Positions 7,652 to 15,279 of a DNA stretch of 64,000 bases are shown in pieces. Source of the DNA: Nocardioides litoris (GTDB taxonomy: Bacteria > Actinomycetota > Actinomycetes > Propionibacteriales > Nocardioidaceae). The DNA lies in assembly GCF_006346315.1 (NCBI RefSeq), contig NZ_VDMR01000010.1, positions 92,095-156,094 of the forward strand. The letters run 5' to 3'. The translations under genes were made by a program, and so were the position numbers. The number at the start of each line of letters is the position of its first letter. Position 1 is the first letter of the stretch. Below the pieces are notes generated by a model. That model saw only the letters and a list, made by a program, of their open reading frames with translations. It was not told the DNA's origin and made no database searches.

Positions 7652-8260
7652 ATGAGCCCACGAGCGCGCGCGATGGCGCCCGAGGACCGGCGCGAGGCGC
7701 TGGTCGACACCACGCTCCGGCTGATGCGCGAGCACGGCCGGCAGGTCACGACGCGGCAGATCGCCGAGGCCGCAGGCGTGGCCGAGGGGACGATCTTCCG
7801 GGTCGTGGAGTCCAAGGACGAGCTGGTCGACGCGGCCATCGCCCGCGCCTTCCAGCCCGGCGACCTCGTACGACGCCTCGAGGAGGTCGACCGCACCCTG
7901 CCGCTCGAGCGGCGGCTGGTCATGGTCACCTCGATCCTGCAGCAGCGGTTCCGCGCGACGTTCGCGCTGATGGCGAAGGTCGGGCTGGTGCGCCCGCCCG
8001 ACCACCTCCACGACAGCGCCGAGGCAGACGCCTGGCGGGCCCGGCTCGCCGGGCTGCTCACCGACGTCATCGGCGACGACGCCGACCGGTTCGCCGGCGG
8101 GGTCGACCACGCCGTCCACGTGCTCCGGCTGCTCACCTTCGCCGGCAGCCACCAGCACGTCGCCGACGACCGGCTGCTCACGCCCGAGCAGATCGTCGAC
8201 ACCGTCCTGCACGGCCTGCTCGACCGCGACGACCGCGACGACCGGGACGAGGTGGCCTGA
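7652..8260 (+). CDS. TetR-family repressor of the adjacent ABC exporter
   Basis: 202 residues. N-terminal helix-turn-helix (REALVDTTLRLMREHGRQVTTRQIAEAAGVAEGTIFRVVESKDELVDAAI, residues ~11-60), then an all-helical ligand/dimerisation domain. The ATG at 7652 is chosen because it follows the -10 by 7 nt; an in-frame GTG at 7622 lies inside the operator. The stop overlaps the exporter start (TGATG), so regulator and transporter are translated together. The C-terminus is an Asp/Arg repeat (DRDDRDDRDE). It probably senses the exported drug or lipid. Confidence 0.85.
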   Translation: MSPRARAMAPEDRREALVDTTLRLMREHGRQVTTRQIAEAAGVAEGTIFRVVESKDELVDAAIARAFQPGDLVRRLEEVDRTLPLERRLVMVTSILQQRFRATFALMAKVGLVRPPDHLHDSAEADAWRARLAGLLTDVIGDDADRFAGGVDHAVHVLRLLTFAGSHQHVADDRLLTPEQIVDTVLHGLLDRDDRDDRDEVA

Positions 8261-9999
8261 TGCTGCTCCGCCTCCTGCGCGAGCGCCTCCCGGCGTACCG
8301 GTCCTGGTTGCTGGCCGTCGTCGGCCTGCAGCTGGTCAGCGTCGTCGCGATGCTCTACCTGCCCAGCCTCAACGCGCGCATCATCGACGACGGCATCGCC
8401 ACCGGCGACACCGGCGAGATCGTCCGCCTCGGCGCGATCATGCTCGGCGTCTCGGTCCTGCAGATCGCGGGCTCCGTCGGCGCCGCCTGGTACGGCGCCC
8501 GCACGGCCATGGCGTTCGGGCGCGACCTGCGCGGCGAGGTCTTCGCACGCGTCGGCACGTTCTCGGCCCGCGAGCTCAACCAGCTCGGTGCGCCCTCGCT
8601 CATCACCCGCGGCACCAACGACGTCACCCAGGTGCAGATGCTGGTGCTGATGACCTGCCTGATCGCCGCGTCCGCGCCGATCATGATGGTCGGCGGCGTC
8701 GTGATGGCGCTGCGCGAGGACGTCGGCCTCGGGTGGATCCTCGCCGTCGTCGTGCCGGCGCTGTTCCTCTCCGTCGGGTTCGTCATCAGCCGGATGGTGC
8801 CGAGCTTCCGGCTCATGCAGGGCCGCATCGACGAGGTCAACCGGGTGCTGCGCGAGCAGATCACAGGCATCCGCGTGGTGCGGGCGTTCGTGCGCGAGCC
8901 CCACGAGCGCGAGCGGTTCGGCCGCGCCAACGACGACCTCACCGAGGTCGCCACCCGCGCCGGCCGCTGGATGGCCACGATGTTCCCGCTGGTGATGCTC
9001 GTGGTCAACGTTGCCAGCGTCGGTGTCGTCTGGTTCGGCGGCCACCGCGTCGACAGCGGCGAGATGGGCGTGGGCGCGCTGACGGCGTTCCTGAGCTACC
9101 TGATGCAGATCCTGATGTCGATCATGATGGGCACGTTCATGCTGATGCAGGTGCCTCGCTCCGCGGTGTGCGCCGACCGCATCATCGAGGTGCTCGACAC
9201 CGAGTCCTCCGTCGTCCCGCCGGCCGAGCCCGTCCCCCCCGACCCGGCCCGCCGCGGCGAGCTCGACCTCGAGGGCGTCACCTTCAGCTACCCCGGCGCC
9301 GAGGCCCCCGTCCTCAGCGACGTCACCCTCCGCGCCCGACCCGGCCGCACGCTCGCGGTCATCGGGTCCACCGGCTCGGGCAAGACCACCCTGGTCAACC
9401 TCGTGCCGCGGCTCTTCGACGCCACCGGGGGCACCGTCCGGGTCGCCGGCGTCGACGTGCGCGACCTCGACCCGCAGGTGCTGTGGGGGCAGATCGGCCT
9501 CGTGCCGCAGAAGGGCTACCTGTTCACCGGCACCGTCGGCGACAACCTGCGCCACGGCCGCGCCGACGCCACCGACGAGGAGCTGTGGGCCGCGCTCGAG
9601 GTCGCGCAGGGCCGCGACTTCGTCGAGGCGCTGCCCGAGGGCCTCGACGCCCCGGTCGCCCAGGGCGGCACCAACTTCAGCGGCGGCCAGCGGCAGCGGC
9701 TGGCCATCGCCCGCGCCGTCGTACGGCGGCCCGGGATCTACCTGTTCGACGACGCGTTCTCCGCCCTCGACCTGGCCACCGACGCCCGGGTGCGCGCGGC
9801 GCTGGCCGGGGTGACCACCGACGCCACCGTGGTCGTGATCGCCCAGCGGGTGTCGACCATCCGCGACGCCGAGGAGATCGTCGTGCTCGACGACGGCCGC
9901 GTCGTCGGCCACGGCACGCACGAGGAGCTGCTCGAGACCTGCGCGACGTACCAGGAGATCGTCGCCTCCCAGCTGACCGCCGAGGAGGCCGTGGCATGA
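8260..9999 (+). CDS. ABC exporter half-transporter, degenerate-site subunit
   Basis: 579 residues: six-helix ABC_membrane domain (1-~310) then NBD. Walker A GSTGSGKTT, Q-loop PQKGYLF, signature FSGGQRQR, Walker B LFDDAFSALD and H-loop region IAQRVST. The catalytic Glu after Walker B is Asp and the switch His is Gln, the hallmarks of the inactive-site half in heterodimeric exporters such as TM287/288. Start overlaps tetR and the stop overlaps the second half-transporter. A multidrug or lipid exporter is likely; substrate unknown. Confidence 0.88.
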   Translation: MLLRLLRERLPAYRSWLLAVVGLQLVSVVAMLYLPSLNARIIDDGIATGDTGEIVRLGAIMLGVSVLQIAGSVGAAWYGARTAMAFGRDLRGEVFARVGTFSARELNQLGAPSLITRGTNDVTQVQMLVLMTCLIAASAPIMMVGGVVMALREDVGLGWILAVVVPALFLSVGFVISRMVPSFRLMQGRIDEVNRVLREQITGIRVVRAFVREPHERERFGRANDDLTEVATRAGRWMATMFPLVMLVVNVASVGVVWFGGHRVDSGEMGVGALTAFLSYLMQILMSIMMGTFMLMQVPRSAVCADRIIEVLDTESSVVPPAEPVPPDPARRGELDLEGVTFSYPGAEAPVLSDVTLRARPGRTLAVIGSTGSGKTTLVNLVPRLFDATGGTVRVAGVDVRDLDPQVLWGQIGLVPQKGYLFTGTVGDNLRHGRADATDEELWAALEVAQGRDFVEALPEGLDAPVAQGGTNFSGGQRQRLAIARAVVRRPGIYLFDDAFSALDLATDARVRAALAGVTTDATVVVIAQRVSTIRDAEEIVVLDDGRVVGHGTHEELLETCATYQEIVASQLTAEEAVA

Positions 10000-11969
10000 C
10001 CGGCATGAGCGAGGGTGCGAAGAAGAAGGAGCACGTGCTCGAGGCCACCGAGCGCATCGAGTCGCCCCAGGGCGGCCCGGGCCGCGGGCCGATGGGCGGG
10101 GCCATGGTCGCCCAGAAGGCGATGGACTTCGGTCCGTCGGCCAAGCGGCTGCTGGCCCGGCTCACGCCCGACCGGCTGCCCGTCGTCGCCGTCGTCGTGC
10201 TCACCGTCGGCAGCGTCGCGCTGATGTCGGTGGGCCCGCGGGTGCTCGGGCACGCCACCGACCTCGTGTTCAACGGGTTCGTGGGGCGCCAGCTCGCGCC
10301 CGGCACCCCCGAGAGCCAGTGGCCCGACGCCGTGCAGGGGCAGGACATCGTGCCGGGCCGGGGCGTCGACTTCGGTGCGGTCGGCGAGGTCCTGCTCGGG
10401 GTGCTGGCGATCTACGTCGTCGCCTCGTTGCTGTCGTGGTTGGCCGGCTACGTGCTCAACGGCGTCGTGCAGCGCACCGTGCGACGGATGCGCCAGGACG
10501 TCGAGGACAAGATCAACCGGCTGCCGCTGGGGTACTTCGACCGCTCGCCCCGCGGCGAGCTGCTCTCCAGGGTCACCAACGACATCGACAACGTGTCCAC
10601 GACGCTGCAGCAGACGATGAGCCAGCTGCTGACCTCGCTGCTGACGGTGGTCGGCGTGCTGGCCATGATGCTGTGGATCTCCCCGCTGCTGGCCCTCATC
10701 GCCCTGGTCAGCGTGCCGATCTCGCTCGTGGTCACCCGGGCCATCATGAAGCGCTCCCAGGGACAGTTCGTCGCCCAGTGGCGACGTACGGGCACCCTCA
10801 ACGGCCACATCGAGGAGACCTTCTCCGGGCACGCGCTGGTCAAGGTCCTCGGTCGCCAGGAGGCGGTGCAGACCGAGTTCGACCGGCAGAACGCCGAGCT
10901 GTTCGAGGTCAGCTTCAAGGCGCAGTTCATCAGCGGCCTGATCATGCCGGCGATGATGTTCGTGGGGAACCTCAACTACGTCGCGGTCGCCGTCGTCGGC
11001 GCGCTCCGGGTGGCCAGCGGGTCGCTCACGCTGGGCGAGGTGCAGGCGTTCGTGCAGTACACGCGGCAGTTCACCCAGCCGCTGACCACGGTCGCCTCGA
11101 TGGCCAACCTGCTGCAGTCGGGGGTCGCCTCGGCCGAGCGGGTCTTCGAGCTGCTCGACGCCGACGAGGAAGTCGAGGACGCCCCGGCGACCGCCGGGGC
11201 CGGCGGGTCGCGGGTCACCCGCGGCGAGGTGGCCTTCGAGCACGTGTCGTTCTCCTACACCGACCGCCCGCTCATCACCGACCTCTCGCTCGTCGCCCGG
11301 CCCGGCCAGACGGTCGCCATCGTCGGACCCACCGGCGCCGGCAAGACGACGCTGGTCAACCTGGTCATGCGCTTCTACGAGCTCGACGGCGGCCGGATCA
11401 CCGTCGACGGCACCGACATCACCGACCTGCCCCGCGCGGAGCTGCGCGGCCGGATCGGCATGGTGCTGCAGGACACCTGGCTCTTCGGCGGCACCATCCG
11501 CGACAACATCGCCTACGGCCGCCCCGGCGCGACCGACGAGGAGGTGCGCGCGGCCGCGCGGGCGACGTACGTCGACCGGTTCGTGCACTCCCTGCCCGAG
11601 GGCTACGACACGGTGGTCGACGAGGAGGGCTCCAACCTCTCGGCCGGCGAGCGGCAGCTGGTCACCATCGCCCGGGCCTTCCTCACCGACCCGGCGCTGC
11701 TGATCCTCGACGAGGCGACCTCCTCGGTCGACACCCGCACCGAGCTGCTGCTGCAGCAGGCGATGGCGGCCCTGCGCAGCGACCGCACCTCGTTCGTCAT
11801 CGCCCACCGGCTCTCCACGATTCGCGACGCCGACCTGATCCTGGTCATGGAGGACGGCGCGATCGTCGAGCAGGGCACGCACGACGAGCTGTTGGCCGCC
11901 GACGGCGCCTACGCCCGGTTGCACCGGGCGCAGTTCGCGGCGGCCGGCGCGGGGGCCGGGGACGGCTAG
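9996..11969 (+). CDS. ABC exporter half-transporter, catalytic subunit
   Basis: 657 residues. N-terminal ~45-residue polar extension, ABC_membrane domain with an extended first periplasmic loop (FVGRQLAPGTPESQWPDAVQGQDIVPGRGVDF), then NBD. Walker A GPTGAGKTT, Q-loop LQDTWLF, signature LSAGERQL, Walker B LILDEATS and switch IAHRLST. The catalytic Glu and His are intact, but the signature is LSAGE rather than LSGGQ. That complements the degenerate Walker B of the partner, so the pair should form one active and one inactive ATP site. ATGA overlap with the partner gene. Its 3' end overlaps the convergent crotonase gene by 4 nt. Confidence 0.88.
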   Translation: MTGMSEGAKKKEHVLEATERIESPQGGPGRGPMGGAMVAQKAMDFGPSAKRLLARLTPDRLPVVAVVVLTVGSVALMSVGPRVLGHATDLVFNGFVGRQLAPGTPESQWPDAVQGQDIVPGRGVDFGAVGEVLLGVLAIYVVASLLSWLAGYVLNGVVQRTVRRMRQDVEDKINRLPLGYFDRSPRGELLSRVTNDIDNVSTTLQQTMSQLLTSLLTVVGVLAMMLWISPLLALIALVSVPISLVVTRAIMKRSQGQFVAQWRRTGTLNGHIEETFSGHALVKVLGRQEAVQTEFDRQNAELFEVSFKAQFISGLIMPAMMFVGNLNYVAVAVVGALRVASGSLTLGEVQAFVQYTRQFTQPLTTVASMANLLQSGVASAERVFELLDADEEVEDAPATAGAGGSRVTRGEVAFEHVSFSYTDRPLITDLSLVARPGQTVAIVGPTGAGKTTLVNLVMRFYELDGGRITVDGTDITDLPRAELRGRIGMVLQDTWLFGGTIRDNIAYGRPGATDEEVRAAARATYVDRFVHSLPEGYDTVVDEEGSNLSAGERQLVTIARAFLTDPALLILDEATSSVDTRTELLLQQAMAALRSDRTSFVIAHRLSTIRDADLILVMEDGAIVEQGTHDELLAADGAYARLHRAQFAAAGAGAGDG

Positions 11970-12751
11970 GCCCGGGCGCCGCCACGCCCGGCGCCGCCGG
12001 CGAACCGGGACGCACCGTCGAGCGTCTCGCCCGAGGTCACGGTCGCGAGCCCGAGCCGCCACTCCAGCCGGGTGGCCTCGTCCTCGTCCAGCGACCACTG
12101 GTCGATGGCCGAGCGCCGGTCGCTGCGCAGGCAGCGCTGGGGGAGCGCGGCCAGCTCGTGGCCGAGGGCGACCGCGGTGGCCAGGGCCTCGCCGGGCGCG
12201 GTGACCCGGTTGACCAGGCCGATCCGCTCGGCCTCGACACCGTCGATCCCGCGGCCGGTGAGGATGAGGTCCATCGCCCGGCTGTGCCCGATGAGCCGCG
12301 GCAGCCGGACCGTGCCGAGGTCGATCAGCGGCACCCCGAAGCGCCGGCAGAACACCCCGAACGTCGCGTCGCTCGCCGCCACCCGCAGGTCGGCCCACAG
12401 CGCCAGCTCGAGCCCGCCGGCCACGGCGTACCCCTCGACGGCGGCGACGACCGGCTTGGTGGTGCGCAGGCGGGTGGGCCCCATCGGCCCGCGGCCGGTC
12501 GCGCCCGCCTCGCCGGGGTCGAGGTCGGCGCGGTCGCCGCCGGCCAGGGCCTGCAGGTCGGCGCCGGCGCAGAAGGTGCCGCCCGCACCGGTGAGCACGA
12601 CGACGCTCACCGCGTCGTCGGCGTCGGCGGCCTCGACGGCGTCGGCGAGCAGCGCGGCGGTGGTGCTGTCGACGGCGTTGCGCCGCTCGGGCCGGTCGAT
12701 CGTGACGACCGCGACCGCACCGTCGTGGGTCGTGCGCACCTGTTCGCTCAT
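11966..12751 (-). CDS. Enoyl-CoA hydratase/isomerase family protein
   Basis: 261 residues, crotonase fold throughout. GAGGTFCAGADLQAL forms the first oxyanion-hole strand, AVEGYAVAGGLELALWADLRVA is the second CoA-binding signature and FGVFCRRFGVPLIDLGTVRLPRLIG is the usual helix region. The enzyme probably hydrates or isomerises an acyl-CoA, but members differ widely and no beta-oxidation genes adjoin it. Monocistronic. Its promoter region is shared head to head with the structured transcript starting near 12803. Confidence 0.85.
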   Translation of the reverse strand: MSEQVRTTHDGAVAVVTIDRPERRNAVDSTTAALLADAVEAADADDAVSVVVLTGAGGTFCAGADLQALAGGDRADLDPGEAGATGRGPMGPTRLRTTKPVVAAVEGYAVAGGLELALWADLRVAASDATFGVFCRRFGVPLIDLGTVRLPRLIGHSRAMDLILTGRGIDGVEAERIGLVNRVTAPGEALATAVALGHELAALPQRCLRSDRRSAIDQWSLDEDEATRLEWRLGLATVTSGETLDGASRFAGGAGRGGARA

Positions 12752-12767
12752 GGCGAGAGCAAACCAC

Positions 12768-12796
12768 TTGAGCGGTCCCGCGGCCCGGCCTACGCT
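12768..12796 (+). promoter_or_regulatory. Sigma-70-type promoter of the structured RNA
   Basis: -35 TTGAGC (12768-12773), 17-nt spacer, -10 TACGCT (12791-12796). Transcription would start near 12803, just before an extended Shine-Dalgarno sequence. This is among the best-spaced promoters in the window. Confidence 0.55.
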
Positions 12797-12802
12797 CGTC
12801 GT

Positions 12803-13012
12803 ACACGGGAAAGGAGGTGGTCCGAAGAATGCATTGCTCTAGGACGCGTGAGGTGGCTGCCCGCTAGCAGCCCAGCACCAAGGCGGGGTCCAACGTCCCC
12901 GTCGGCTGCTGGCGAATACCCCGCAGTCACCCGAACCGTCGGCGAACCCGGAACCCACGTCCCCGGGGGCGGCCCCTCCACGAGGGGCCACGCCGGCGGT
13001 TCGTCCGTTTTG
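12803..13012 (+). ncRNA. Putative structured leader/small RNA
   Basis: A ~210-nt region with strong pairing. Helix 1 joins 12862-12872 to 12904-12914 (11 bp, one G-U) and encloses a second 7-bp helix (12882-12888 with 12897-12903). Helix 2 is a 13-bp stem, 12932-12944 with 12991-13003 (one G-U), closing a multibranch region that holds a 7-bp hairpin (12971-12977 with 12983-12989) and a 5-bp CCCGG/CCGGG stem. It is followed by CCGTTTTG, a short U-tract, so helix 2 may terminate transcription. The stop codon of the 12-codon ORF lies in the 5' strand of helix 1, so a terminating ribosome would melt it. No known RNA family is recognised. Confidence 0.5.
12829..12867 (+). CDS. 12-codon leader peptide MHCSRTREVAAR
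   Basis: ATG at 12829, TAG at 12865. The upstream sequence GGAAAGGAGGTGGTCC (12808-12823) is complementary to almost the whole 3' end of 16S rRNA, with one G-U, far beyond a normal ribosome-binding site. Unlike its neighbours the ORF uses TCT, AGG and CGT codons. It may be a leader peptide controlling the RNA structure described for 12803-13012. Translation is inferred, not shown. Confidence 0.45.
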   Translation: MHCSRTREVAAR

Positions 13013-13041
13013 CCGGTCACGCTCGGGCTCACAGACCGCGA

Positions 13042-13101
13042 TAGTCCCTGGCAAGGATCACGGGTCGCTCAGCCTGCACCCGTGATTCTTGCCAGGGACT
13101 A
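13042..13101. repeat. Long inverted repeat, TAGTCCCTG family, copy 1
   Basis: 24-nt arms (13042-13065 and 13078-13101) with one mismatch around a 12-nt loop; outer ends TAGTCCCTGGCAAG. A second element with the same outer ends is at 24869-24935. It could act as a transcription barrier downstream of the structured RNA or be a small dispersed element. Confidence 0.75.
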
Positions 13102-13128
13102 CCGCCAGCGTGACCCACCTCACGGGTG

Positions 13129-13175
13129 GTTGCTGCAGGCAACTAATGCGGAATAAGGTTGCCAGCAACAACCTT
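13129..13175 (+). promoter_or_regulatory. Two TTGC/GCAA operator-like palindromes before the MFS gene
   Basis: GTTGC-TGCAG-GCAAC at 13129-13143, and AAGGTTG (13155-13161) with CAACCTT (13169-13175), the latter containing TTGC-CA-GCAA. TTGC..GCAA dyads are common MarR-family sites and a marR gene is the second cistron, so autoregulation of the MFS-marR operon is likely. Confidence 0.55.
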
Positions 13176-13199
13176 CTAGTCCGTATGGAGCAAGAACCG

Positions 13200-14816
13200 A
13201 TGTCCTCGACCACGCCCGCGGCTCCAGCCGCACCCGCCCCGATGACGCACCGCGAGGTGCTGGAGGCGCTCAGCGGCCTCCTCCTCGCGATGTTCGTCGC
13301 GATGCTGTCCAGCACCGTCGTGACCAACGCCCTCCCGCGCATCGTGACCGACCTCGAGGGGTCGCAGTCCGGGTACACGTGGGTGGTCGTGGCGACGCTG
13401 CTGGCCATGACCGCCACCACGCCGCTGTGGGGCAAGCTCGCCGACCTGATGAGCAAGAAGCTGCTCGTCCAGGCGGCCCTGGTCATCTACACCGCCGGCT
13501 CGCTCGTGGCGGCGTTCGCGCCCAGCATGGGCGTCCTCATCGGCGGTCGCGTCATCCAGGGCCTCGGCGTCGGCGGTCTCACCGCGCTGGTGCAGGTGGT
13601 CATCGCCTCGATGGTCAGCCCGCGCGAGCGCGGCCGCTACTCCGGCTACATCGGGGCCGTCTTCGCCACCGCGACCGTCTCCGGCCCGCTCATCGGTGGC
13701 CTGGTCGTCGACAGCCCGCTGGGCTGGCGCGGATGCTTCTTCGTCGGCCTGCCGTTCGCCGTGGCCGCCTTCGTCGTGCTCCAGCGTCGCCTCCACCTGC
13801 CCGTCGTCAAGCGCGACGACGTCTCCATCGACTACCTCGGCGCCACCCTCATCGTCGGCGGCGTCAGCCTGCTGCTCATCTGGGTCTCGCTCGCCGGCGC
13901 GCAGTTCGACTGGGTCTCCACCACCTCCGCGCTCCTGGTGGTCGGCGGGCTCCTGGTCATCGCGGCCGCGGTGTACGTCGAGGCGCGGGTCGCCCGCGAG
14001 CCCGTCATCCCGCTCCGGCTCTTCCGCGACCGCACCACCGCGCTGGCCACGACCGCCTCGATCATGATCGGCGTCGCCATGTTCGGCTCGACGGTCTACC
14101 TCAGCCAGTACTTCCAGCTCGCCCGCGGCATGAGCCCGACCGAGGCCGGCCTGATGTCGATCTTCATGGTCGGTGGCCTGCTCGTCTCCAGCATCACCAG
14201 CGGCCGGATCATCTCCCGCACCGGCGTGTGGAAGCGCTGGCTGGTCGGCGGCCTCGTGCTCGTCGTGGTCGGCTTCGCCCTGCTCGGCACGATCGACGCC
14301 GACACCCCGCTGCTCGAGGTGGCCGGGTTCATGGCCCTGGTCGGCATCGGCCTCGGCGCCACCATGCAGAACCTCGTGCTCGCCGTGCAGAACGTCACCG
14401 CCCTGTCCGACATGGGTGCTGCCAGCTCCACCGTGGCCTTCTTCCGCTCCCTCGGCGGCTCGATCGGCGTGAGCGTGCTGGGGGCCCTGCTCTCGCACCA
14501 GGTGGCCGACTCCGTCGCCGAGGGCGGTGCCCGCCTGGCGGCCGACGGCGTGGCCCCGCCGGCCCAGCAGCACCAGACCAGCGCGATCCCGGACCTCTCG
14601 GCCCTGCCCGGCCCCTGGCGCGACCTCTACGAGCACGCCTTCGGCACCGCGATCGGCCACATCTTCCTCGTCGCCGTCCCGTTTGCGATCCTGGCCCTCG
14701 TGAGCGTGCTGTTCATCAAGGAGACCCCGTTGCGGACGTCGGTCGGCGACCCGGTCAAGGACGCGATCGAGGGTCGTGGGGCCACGACCCCGGTCCCGGC
14801 CGACAAGGAGCGCTGA
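13200..14816 (+). CDS. MFS drug efflux transporter (DHA2/EmrB-QacA family)
   Basis: 538 residues, about 14 transmembrane helices. The DHA2 motifs are visible: MLSSTVVTNALPRIVTDL in TM1, GKLADLMSKKLLVQAAL (motif A), GGRVIQGLGVGGLTALVQVVIASMVSPRERGRYSG (motif B region) and GPLIGGLVVD (motif C, antiporter). It probably exports drugs by proton antiport. ATG 13200 has GGAG 9 nt upstream; an in-frame ATG at 13185 is possible. Followed 7 nt later by marR, with which it forms an operon. Confidence 0.9.
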   Translation: MSSTTPAAPAAPAPMTHREVLEALSGLLLAMFVAMLSSTVVTNALPRIVTDLEGSQSGYTWVVVATLLAMTATTPLWGKLADLMSKKLLVQAALVIYTAGSLVAAFAPSMGVLIGGRVIQGLGVGGLTALVQVVIASMVSPRERGRYSGYIGAVFATATVSGPLIGGLVVDSPLGWRGCFFVGLPFAVAAFVVLQRRLHLPVVKRDDVSIDYLGATLIVGGVSLLLIWVSLAGAQFDWVSTTSALLVVGGLLVIAAAVYVEARVAREPVIPLRLFRDRTTALATTASIMIGVAMFGSTVYLSQYFQLARGMSPTEAGLMSIFMVGGLLVSSITSGRIISRTGVWKRWLVGGLVLVVVGFALLGTIDADTPLLEVAGFMALVGIGLGATMQNLVLAVQNVTALSDMGAASSTVAFFRSLGGSIGVSVLGALLSHQVADSVAEGGARLAADGVAPPAQQHQTSAIPDLSALPGPWRDLYEHAFGTAIGHIFLVAVPFAILALVSVLFIKETPLRTSVGDPVKDAIEGRGATTPVPADKER

Positions 14817-14823
14817 GCCCGTC

Positions 14824-15279
14824 ATGGTCCGAGTCGAGACCCTCCGCGAGCTCGAGCACGAGGTCGCGGTCCTCATCCGCCGGGTCCGCCGGGTCATCGG
14901 CGAGCGGGCCCGGGCGGTCCACCCCGACCTGCAGCCGCCGTCGTACCTGATCCTGGCCATGGTGGCCGAGGAGGGCCCGCTGCGCGCCTCGGTGCTCTCG
15001 GAGACCTTCGACATCGACAAGGGGGCGATCAGCCGCCAGGTCAAGCACCTGCTCGACCTGGGGCTGCTCGTCGCCGACAAGGACCCCTCCGACGCGCGCG
15101 CCTCGCTGCTCAGCGCGACCGACGAGGCCCGCAGCCGCCTGGCCGACGTCGTCGAGCACCGGCGCAAGTACCTCGACGAGCGGCTCGCCGACTGGTCCGA
15201 CGCCGACCTGACGACGTTCGTGGCCGAGCTCAGCCGCTACAACGCCTCGCTCGACCGCACCGACCAGGGCGCGCCCTAG
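14824..15279 (+). CDS. MarR-family regulator
   Basis: 151 residues. Winged helix-turn-helix: PPSYLILAMVAEEGPLRASVLSETFDIDKGAISRQVKHLLDLGLLVADKDPSDARASLLSATDEAR, with dimerisation helices at both ends. ATG at 14824 has AAGGAG upstream within the MFS stop region. As second gene after an MFS pump with dyad operators at 13129-13175 it is expected to repress its own operon and release DNA when a substrate of the pump is bound. Its last 4 nt overlap the convergent GH13 gene. Confidence 0.87.
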   Translation: MVRVETLRELEHEVAVLIRRVRRVIGERARAVHPDLQPPSYLILAMVAEEGPLRASVLSETFDIDKGAISRQVKHLLDLGLLVADKDPSDARASLLSATDEARSRLADVVEHRRKYLDERLADWSDADLTTFVAELSRYNASLDRTDQGAP

